Of a stretch of DNA of 64,000 nucleotides, positions 55,960 to 64,000 are shown piece by piece (position 1 is the first letter of the stretch; each line of letters begins with the position of its first letter). The stretch comes from Amyelois transitella (taxonomy: Eukaryota > Arthropoda > Insecta > Lepidoptera > Pyralidae), in contig NC_083527.1 of NCBI RefSeq assembly GCF_032362555.1, positions 1,054,001 through 1,118,000 of the forward strand, written 5' to 3'. Under the pieces are notes generated by a model. That model ran no database searches, was not told the DNA's origin, and saw only the letters and a list, made by a program, of their open reading frames with translations. Made by a program: the position numbers and the translations under genes.

Positions 55960-56128
55960 TTGACGGTGTTGAAGAAAATGCTGCAGTGCAGTTTGTTACC
56001 GCTTCTTCAACACTGGCGCCTTGGAAGCGGCAGTAAACATAGTTTTAAGTAATTTATTTGACGTCAACCAATGTTGTGAAACCAAAAGATTTGACAATTA
56101 TTAAGCTATGTGAAGTATCCTATAATCT
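55960..56128 (-). repeat. Repeat-E copy
   Basis: GAAAATGCTGCAGTGCAGTT ... GCGCCTTGGAAGCGG ... CAATTATTAAGC ... GAAGTATCCTATAAT. It abuts the Heli-F that follows. Confidence 0.72.
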
Positions 56129-56780
56129 ATACTAATATTATAAAGCTGAAGAGTTTGTTTTGTTTGTTTGTTTGTTTGTTTGTTTAAACGCGCTAATCTC
56201 AGAAACTACTGAACCGATTTGAATAATTCTTTCACTGTTAGATAGTCTATTTATCGAGGAAGGCTATAGGCTACATTTTATCCCGGATTTCCTACGGGAA
56301 ACGTCAACAATGCAGGTGAAAGTTGAATGAGTCGGCCATCTGCGAGCTTTCCACGCGAACGCTGCGCAAACCAACAAAGATATAGTAAAACAATGTACTA
56401 AAGATGTGAAGTACTCATTTTTTGCCACAAAAAAGTCCGCGAGAGCATATATCTATCTCTTAAGGTTTACTTACAATAACCACTTTTATGTTCATTTTTT
56501 AAGATTATTTTTTCATTATAAACATAAATTATTTTGAAACCAATTTTCTTTAAGTCAGTATTAATCCTTATCAAAATAAATTACTTTCGGCTTTTCATGT
56601 AGACTAAAATTGCCATTTACAGTATATAAATCAGACGAATAGGTTTTGAGATATAGTCGTTATAAGCAATTTGCAGCGAAACATTTAATACGGCGAACCA
56701 GCGTGACCGCCTAACCGCCCTGAATAAATATGATGCCCAAAATAACTATTCCACGCGGACGAAGTCGCGGGCACAGCTAG
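56126..56780 (+). mobile_element. Heli-F, longest copy (655 bp)
   Basis: TCTATACTAATATTATAAAG start, GACGAAGTCGCGGGCACAGC and terminal CTAG, between A and T. It contains GTTTGTTTGTTTG and about 350 bp of inner sequence (56330-56700) absent from the shorter copies. Confidence 0.65.
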
Positions 56781-57245
56781 TAATGAATAAAATATTTTGA
56801 ATTTTGAATATGTTTCAAACCTATTTTACTCAGATAAACAGAAACACAATACACAGGTCATTGAACCCAATTAATCAGTGTACACAAATCGCTTGCAAAC
56901 TATTCGGTTTAAACTAACTAACATGGTTTAAACAGAATTCAATTAAAGTTGGCCCGCGGGCCGATGCTTAGGTACCAGGCAAACATAAGCGCTGGAGAGT
57001 TACTAACATTCCTTTGCATCGTCGAAGAGAGATGGCAGGAAACGAAACAAAAGGAAATTAAAATAAAAAACGAACGAAATTTAAAAATTACATTGAGCAA
57101 CCGATGATCGCCTTAAAATGCTTTAGAAATAATCGTTGTTAAACTAGAGTTAATGATTGATTGTAAAATGCTGACACAGAAAAATTTAAACAGTCGCGGT
57201 TCGTTATCGATCAAGTACCTAAAACGTCTGCTAATTATTTTCAAA

Positions 57246-57499
57246 CATACATACATACATATGGTCACGTCTATATCCCTTGCGGGGTAGACAGAGCCAA
57301 CAGTCTTGAAAAAACTGAAAGGCCACGTTCAGCTATTTGGCTTAATGATAGAATTGAGATTCAAATAGTGACAAGTTGCTAGCCCATCGCCTAAAAAAGA
57401 ATCCCAAGTTTGTAAGCCTATCCCTTAGTCGCCTTTTATGACATCCATGGAAAAGAGACAGAGTGGTCATATTCTTTTTTGTATTGGTGCCGGGAACGG
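57246..57499 (-). mobile_element. SINE-A, nearly full length
   Basis: CATACATACATACATATGGTC ... GTGCCGGGAACGGCA; the CCACAC block of the head is deleted. Confidence 0.9.
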
Positions 57500-57536
57500 C
57501 AACAATTTTCTAACATTTTCAATAAATAATTTTTTT

Positions 57537-57630
57537 GCGCCTTGGAAGCGGTAATAGATATAATAATTAGATTTAAATGATGTGACGTCAATAAAGATAC
57601 CTTGTATCCAATTTTAAAAAATATATTTTA
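57537..57630 (-). repeat. Repeat-E fragment
   Basis: CGCCTTGGAAGCGGTAATAG ... GATACCTTGTATCC. Confidence 0.62.
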
Positions 57631-58565
57631 TTCTAAATATTTTTTTTTTAATTCATTTAATATAACAAAATTTAAATACTTACTTCTAATAGTCTACACG
57701 TATTTTTATTTGGATTTCATATTAACTGTTGTAGTATATTCCGTTTAACTCGTAACTTTGCCATAAGTGTGTCAACAAAAATGTATTAATTTCTTTAAAC
57801 AATTAACTGGACCTGACAAGGAACAATTAAGATTGAAATGTAAAACTTAATCAAACTTTATAGGTGTTAATGTAATTTTGAATCCGTTAGCTCGTTAAAT
57901 TAATAAATGGATACGAATTAGGTTCTTTTTTTTTTGTTTGGTGTTTCAATCTATGTTTTTGATACCTTGAACTTTCATACATACACGTGTTTATCATTTC
58001 TTTAATAGATACCTACATATTAAGGCGACTTATCATACTTCCGTAAAAACTTTAACAAAATTTTGTTGGAAGAGATCCCTTCATGGGATAAGTCCGCCAT
58101 TGCAAGTGATTTGTTTATTTTATAACTTTGTACTATTTTCTTGTTACTGTGTAAATTTCTATGCAATAAAGATATTACAAACAAACAAACAAACAAATTT
58201 TTAAAAATTTAATTTCTAATTTATATTGACTATTTTTATTTTGTTGACTGTACATAGAATAAATAGTAATTATTAGTTTCTTATTGACTTGGGCAGAGTC
58301 GCAAGATCCGAAACTATGTTCAAATGAACAAACTTAATATACAAAAAAAATCTAATAAAATTATTTATTAAAATCATGCGCATGAGTCGTATAAATTAGC
58401 AAGAAGTTATTGAATCAGTTCATGACATGGGTTTGACTTGATCCCCGAGTTTCTTTCAAATTGAATAATACGCACTTCGCTATTTTTTTTTTTAATATTT
58501 TTGATTATCATCATTTTTAAATGCAGTTATTACGTGCGAGTACCGGTGCTTGGAATTCATTTTTT

Positions 58566-58786
58566 TACATACATATACATACATAGTATCACGTTTATAT
58601 CCCTTGCGAGGTAGACAGAGCCAACAGTCTTCAAAAGACCACGTTCAGCTGATATTAAGCCTTTATGATAAAATTGAGATTAAATTAGTGACAGCGGTTG
58701 CTAGCCTATCATTTAGTTTTCTTTTACGACATCCATGGGAAAAAGATGGAATGGTCCTATTCTTTAGTGCCGAGAACCACACGGCC
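58566..58786 (-). mobile_element. SINE-A, shortened
   Basis: ACATACATATACATACATAG ... TAGTGCCGAGAACCACACGG, with deletions in the middle. Confidence 0.82.
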
Positions 58787-58854
58787 CTAAGGAAAGGAAT
58801 AAGAATTTTAATGTGAATATAAAAATCTGATGGCAATTCAAAATTATTTATTTA

Positions 58855-58935
58855 AATTTTATTGTACAAAATACAAATGTATAGCACAATTGGCTGACTT
58901 AATGCTAGAAGCATTATCTACCAGTCAACCATTGG
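58855..58935 (-). mobile_element. 3' end of the LINE family also seen at 34250
   Basis: TTTAAATTTTATTGTACAAA ... AGCATTATCTACCAGTCAAC, reverse complement of 34250-34350. Confidence 0.65.
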
Positions 58936-59534
58936 GTCTGACATAGAACTTTATATCAAATGTCGTTATGGGGTCAAACAAAAGTAATATACTCGTATTT
59001 ATACCTATACAAAATATGAAATTAATAATTATGATAAATAAAGTTTGGGTTTATCATATTTGGGTTTTAGTCCATCTTGTAAAGTTCTTTTGTTACCAGG
59101 GTCTTGAGATAGAGGTAGGAGATGGTCGTAGGAGATTATAAAAAAAATGTGATTTAATTTATTATCTCTTTTCAACTTCGTTCGGTCTTTCAGTTTTAAA
59201 TCCATTGCAAAAAGTTGCATGCGCCATTTTCCTCTTCAAATATGGCAGTTTCGTTAAAATGCAAAAAAGCTGAAAAGTTACTAAGAGATCATAAGATGGC
59301 AGCATTAGCTCCTTGCAGAACGCTTTTGGTTATTTATTTTTTTTAATTATTAAAATGATTTAAGTAATGTACTGTTTTGGTTTAAGTAATGAAGTGTCTG
59401 GGAGCACGGAAGTGCCGGCCAAGACGGGCCAAGCGAAGCGCAGTAGCACTATCTACCTTATCTCGCGAGATCTCATCAATTTTTTGGAAAAGGTTCCCAA
59501 TTTGATCATATTTTTTTTAACCCTAACTGTTTTA

Positions 59535-59623
59535 GCTTACATACATATGGTCACGTCTATATCCCTTGCGGAGTAGACAGAGCCAACAGTCTTAAAAAAA
59601 GTGAATGGCCACGTTTAGCAAGG
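59535..59623 (-). mobile_element. SINE-A tail third
   Basis: TTACATACATATGGTCACGTC ... GTGAATGGCCACGTTTAGC. Confidence 0.8.
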
Positions 59624-59779
59624 TTCTAATAAATAAGTACGCAAAACAGCTGACAAAATGTACCAGGAGAGCATAGCACGACAGCAAGCGCGCATTCGAA
59701 AACGCTTAGAAAACGTATGTACGCTGCAAGCTCCTAATTAACCCAGAAAATGGTTGGCGCAGCTTAAACCAGTGAAAGA

Positions 59780-59945
59780 CGAAGAAAACTAGTTGTACGT
59801 TATATATCAGTGTCGTCTGATCGGTTCGCCAGTCTCTTTGTGGGAGTCGAAGAGAGCGCACGTGCGGGCAGCGCCGTAGAGTTACGTTATTGAACTTGAA
59901 CTAGTGTTGTGACGAGTGCGTGAGGAATAAAGTTCACGATTTTGA
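59780..59945 (+). promoter_or_regulatory. Candidate promoter and non-coding first exon
   Basis: A GC-richer block stands out from AT-rich surroundings. It has an arthropod initiator-like ATCAGTG at 59806-59812, then about 135 bp with no long open frame, then GATTTTGA|GTAAGTTTT, a strong donor at 59946, followed by T-rich intron-like sequence. This layout suits a 5' UTR exon of a + strand gene lying to the right of the window. No protein evidence supports it. Confidence 0.35.
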
Positions 59946-60205
59946 GTAAGTTTTTTTTTTAATTTTTTTAAACTTGTTTAAAATTTTTGTTTTTTTTTTG
60001 GAGATTTATTTATAATTTTGCAAAAAAAAATCGCTAATGTGGTAAAGAAAAATAAACGGGTAAGTAATAGTAAGTATTAAAAAATATTGCAGTTAAAAAT
60101 TTAAGCATTTTGTAGAAATTATAACAAAGTCAATTGTTCCGATGAAAGTTAAGTTGGTTGGGTTAAAAAGCAAACTGTATAATTTTTTTATAAATCAACT
60201 TTTTC

Positions 60206-60458
60206 TATAATTATGTCTATATCCTTTGAGGGGTAGAAAGAGACAGCAGCCTTGAAAGACTTACAAGATGAAAGGCCACGTTTAGCTGTTAGGCCTAATG
60301 ATAGAATCGAGATTCAAATAGTGACAGGTCTCTAGCCCATCGCCTAACGGAAGAATCTCAAGTTTATACGCCCATCCCTTAGTCACCTTTTACGACTTTT
60401 ATTGGAAAGAAATGGAGTGATCCTTTTCTTTTCTTTTATATTGGTATCAATAAAGAAA
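60206..60458 (-). mobile_element. SINE-A, old copy
   Basis: ATAATTATGTCTATATCCTTT ... GGAGTGATCCTTTTC, with tail and head eroded. If 59780-59945 is a first exon, this lies in its intron. Confidence 0.72.
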
Positions 60459-60726
60459 AGAATTGTTATATCTATTTATAAGTTATTTTTAAATATTAAA
60501 CATAATTATTTAGTTTTAAAAAACCTAAATAGCATAATAATTCGTAGCTATCTAATGCAATACCAAACAAAACCTTAACATGAATTATAACAAAATAATG
60601 ACATTCTCAATTATGGCCCCGGGCGAAAAATTGTATGCATTTAATGACCAAGACTATGGCTTGCATAGCAGTTCACTTGCCCAATACGTAATGTACTCAT
60701 AAATCATATTTTGTAGTAAGTAACTG

Positions 60727-60985
60727 CTGTGTGGTTCCCGGCACCAATAGAAAAAAGAATAGGACTATTCGATTTCCATTTACCACGGATGTCGTTAAAA
60801 GCGAGCTAAGGCAATCGCTTATAAACTTGGGATTCTTCTTTTAGGCGCTGGACTAGCAACATGTCACTATTTGAATCTCAATTCTGTCATTAAGCCAAAC
60901 AGCTGAACGTGGCCTTTCAGTCATTTCAAGATTGTTGGCTCTGTCTACCCCGTAAGGGATATAGACGTGATAATACATATGTATG
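60727..60985 (+). mobile_element. SINE-A, full length
   Basis: CTGTGTGGTTCCCGGCACC ... GTGATAATACATATGTATG, followed by GTAAGTTCTTTT, which resembles the left flank GTAAGTAACT. Confidence 0.88.
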
Positions 60986-61499
60986 TAAGTTCTTTTCCTT
61001 TATTATATGAAATTTAATTTTTAAACATTGTTAGACAATGGTTTTTTTTGTTACAATTATAAAAAAAATAACCTAATCTAGTAACGAAAGTGTAACGATG
61101 ATGTTATCTCTCTATAACCTTTACGTGTGACAGCTATTTTAACTAGAAAAAAATAGTAAAAATTATTTTAAAAATCCTTATATATTTTAATTTTAACTTT
61201 AAATAAGTTTCTTTTTGTGATAGGAAATAAAAAGAAAGCATTTATGTATTGGTAAAAAGAAAACTAGCATAGAAGTATTGTATTGAAAAGTTTCTTTTAA
61301 GAGTTCATTAATGTTCTTGGGATTTGGCATTTTATTAAACGATTTCTTTTTCCATCTGAAAGTATAACTCTTGTCGAGTGATTAAAATAAAAACTTATAT
61401 AATTAGTTATACATAAGATTTCAAAATTACTTATTCTTATTTTTTTTTCTTTTAGGCGTTGAGTTTCTAGAGACTATTTCTACGTATTTTTATATAATG

Positions 61500-61690
61500 A
61501 CTAGCTGTCCCGGCAAACGTTGTTTTGCATTTTGTGGGTATGAAAAGTAGATGTTGACCGATTCTCAGACCTACTCAATATACTCACAAAATTTCATGAG
61601 AATTGGTCAAGACATTTCAAAGGAGTACGGGAGCGAATATTGTGACATGAAAATTTTATATATAACGATTATTTTTTTTTCAATTAATGT
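61500..61690. repeat. CTAGCTGTCCCGGC repeat copy
   Basis: CTAGCTGTCCCGGCAAACGTT ... CCGATTCTCAGACCTACTCA ... TTTCATGAGAATTGGTCAAG. Same family as the pieces at 9645-10100; the CTAG terminus suggests another Helitron-like or rolling-circle derivative. Confidence 0.5.
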
Positions 61691-64000
61691 TCCACTTTTG
61701 AATTTTTCTCAATTTTCCCAAACAGCCAGCTAACAATGCATAGGTACGTCAATATAATTTTCTCAACAAACTTCTTTAACTATTACTTTTTTAAAATACA
61801 TTTAAAACAATGGGGCAAAAAGAATTAATTAAACTTTTACTTGGTTTAAATTAGTTGTTTTGATTTCAGATTACACTCCATTGTGTATTGAGTTATGCGG
61901 CTCCCATTAGGCCACAGAATAAAAAACTAGTTTTGACCAGACTTGTTGCACTGCTCGTTGAAAAAATTCCAAGATGACGCTCAATTAATCTATGTCACAT
62001 TATCCTACTTTTTCTTATTTTATTTCTGGAGTTTAGTACATATAAATTTTTCTAATAATCCTTCCTATTTTCCCAAAAGATAATTGACAGGTGTCTGTGG
62101 ATAAATAAATTAATAACAAATATATAATCATACTATTTTTGTCAAAAAATCATATTTTTTTTAGTACAGGCATCTCATGAGTGTAGGATTTTAAACAAAA
62201 AAAAAAAACTTTAGAGTGGTTTATAATGAGTGCTCGCTTATCAAAGATACAAAAATATTAATAAAAATACAGTATTGAATACCGCCTCCTTCTTTTGAAG
62301 GCGGTTGAAAATACCACCTAATTAGCATCTCCAAGAACGTTTTCATCAGATAACTTAAGATGTGGGTCAGATTGACTTGGAAGAGTATAAACGAAAATAT
62401 TTTGATACATCGCTAAGTAACGGTCAATCCTTATGAGGAAATACCAATTCTACATAGTAAAAAAGTAATTTTATATTAATAAATAAAATAAATGATAAAA
62501 CAAAAAACCACAGTCTAGAAATTTTAAAAATCTGAATGATATTTCGTACAAAATTTGTTTTTTTTTTACATTGACTTAACACCATGACTTTGGGAAGCAG
62601 CTTTCATAAAATATTCTTTTTTTTACTAAAAAATTATACAGAAATTTCGAATATGGTTAATCTATTTTTATATATAAAAATAACCTGACTGTTTGACTAA
62701 CTAGACTAACCAGAATTGCAGAATATAAATAAAAAAATATATTTATTATATCCAGAGAAAACACACAACCAGAGAATAACAGTAGATTTATTTTATTTCT
62801 TAGAGGAGACCAAGAGGAAAATAACTCTTAAAATCCTTACCTGTAAATTAGTGCACCATTATTACCCAGAACGCAGCTAATCCATGGGCAATAGTTAAAG
62901 CTAATGGATAATATTTTATACGTAACTCGAAACCAAGCATTCACAGGCAGACCTACGTGTCTTGGACGTAAAACTTCACTCTCGGAATGTTTGCCTTTTT
63001 TTATTTTTTATCGCCTCAACTGCACATCAATTCAGAGAACTGACTTTGAACGATTGCATCTGCTATTGAAGTCTGATTGATGGCTTCTTGATATTTAAAT
63101 GCAATTATGAAACAACCATTAGCCCTTAACTTTTCTTGTTTCAATTTTACATTCATTAGTAAACTAATGATAAGTAAACTTTCATTTCTATAGCAGGTGT
63201 TCGGAAGTAGAATAAAAATATGTTATTATCATTTTTTACAGATGTACGTTTTTAGTTAGATGTTATATCGTCTTAATTTGAGTTTAGAGCAGAAGATTAA
63301 CCTATTATTTAATGCAAAATATTTTTATTTGGCCTTGCTCCCATAGAAATTTCTACTAATATTTTGATTTTGAGCTGAAATTAATGCATAATAACCGAAA
63401 CGTAATTTAAACTTAATTTATTTAAATATATTTTCTTTGACAACCACGAGTGACCCGAAATTCAATTCATGAAATAAAACTGATCATGTCAATGATAAAC
63501 TAAATAATGATTCAATAAACTAACACCTTTCTCCGGTAAACTGCCAAAACGAATCTATGATTGACATGAAGATAAACGACGCACGCGCAAGAAATATGAA
63601 ACGGAAATATACAGACATATACCAGAAAAAACGAGATAGTCATAGTCTTTAACCTGACCTGACCCAACTTAACCCACAAAGCAAAGAGCAGACGTCTTAT
63701 TAAAATAGAAAGTAAAGCTAAATTTCTCAAAAATTCTCTTCAAAAAAGTCAAGATGCAAGAATCAATTGAATAGTTGACCTTAATCTACGCCCAGATGAC
63801 TCAAATCAGAATCATGTATCGATAATTGGTAAGATTGAATTAATTTAAATACTTATTGGTGGCAATTGAAATCGAATTTGGACCGGAGAAATTCTACTTG
63901 TTAATTCAGACTTTTTTCTAAAGCAATGACTTGACATTTTCAATGTTATAAATGGAAGTTGCGATCAGCTGATAGATAAATGTTGTTTATAGCACACTGT

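Larger units (their letters stand above)
51462..64000. other. 12.5 kb without recognisable protein gene
   Basis: No receptor exon, transporter exon or other family was seen on either strand. Repeats account for 51640-51775 (CACTAGCGACCCGCTTTTG and CACCCGCTCCGGCTTCAC, a common lepidopteran repeat type) and for most of 52150-56780. 56800-57240 and 61700-64000 show nothing recognisable, apart from a small hairpin near 62282-62310 (CCGCCTCCTTCTTTTGAAGG). It may be an intergenic region or a large intron of a gene outside the window. Confidence 0.5.

Noticed and set aside
1-64000. LTR retrotransposon, retroviral or Polinton remnants
   Set aside because: No long terminal repeats, primer-binding site, protease, integrase, capsid or envelope-like sequence was recognised by eye.

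Overview
The window looks like nuclear DNA of a lepidopteran insect (moth or butterfly). It is AT-rich, its genes are spliced, and it is packed with short interspersed elements ending in (TATG)n and with TC...CTAG elements of the kind common in Lepidoptera. No species can be named from the sequence alone. Only two kinds of host gene can be supported.

Left part (about 2.2-18.6 kb, + strand): one 12-exon gene for an SLC22-type organic cation transporter of the major facilitator superfamily. The exons join in frame (2145 nt, 714 codons plus stop). Intron 1 is 7.8 kb. Beside exon 1 it carries a tandem array of about 115 bp units that repeat the exon 1 / intron 1 boundary. A target-site duplication and the unit structure show that the array formed after a short retroposon inserted in intron 1.

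Middle part (about 19.9-51.5 kb, - strand): a head-to-tail array of eight gustatory receptor genes (GR-1 to GR-8 by coordinate, transcribed right to left). All have four exons with intron phases 0, 0 and 1, a first exon of about 700-750 nt, and a C-terminal T(Y/H)xxxL(L/I)QF signature. All eight can be read without frameshift or in-frame stop, giving proteins of 371-387 residues. They form three sequence groups: GR-1 to GR-5, GR-6 alone, and GR-7 with GR-8. This is the pattern of tandem birth and divergence of chemoreceptors, probably for non-volatile, bitter-type ligands (inference).

Right part (51.5-64 kb): no recognisable protein gene. It holds repeats and one candidate promoter plus non-coding first exon near 59.8 kb that could belong to a gene beyond the right edge.

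Repeats make up a large share of the window. The commonest, called SINE-A here, is about 260 bp, runs from TGCCGTGTGG to (TATG)n, and has about 46 full or partial copies on both strands. Several copies have clear 10-15 bp target-site duplications. Its last 40 bp or so match the 3' end of a LINE also present (LINE-B), so the two look like a SINE/LINE partner pair. Other families are a tRNA-headed SINE (SINE-C), a second tRNA-like SINE (SINE-D), a short repeat E, two Helitron-like families (Heli-F, Heli-G) and fragments of other LINEs. No retroviral, LTR or Polinton element was recognised.
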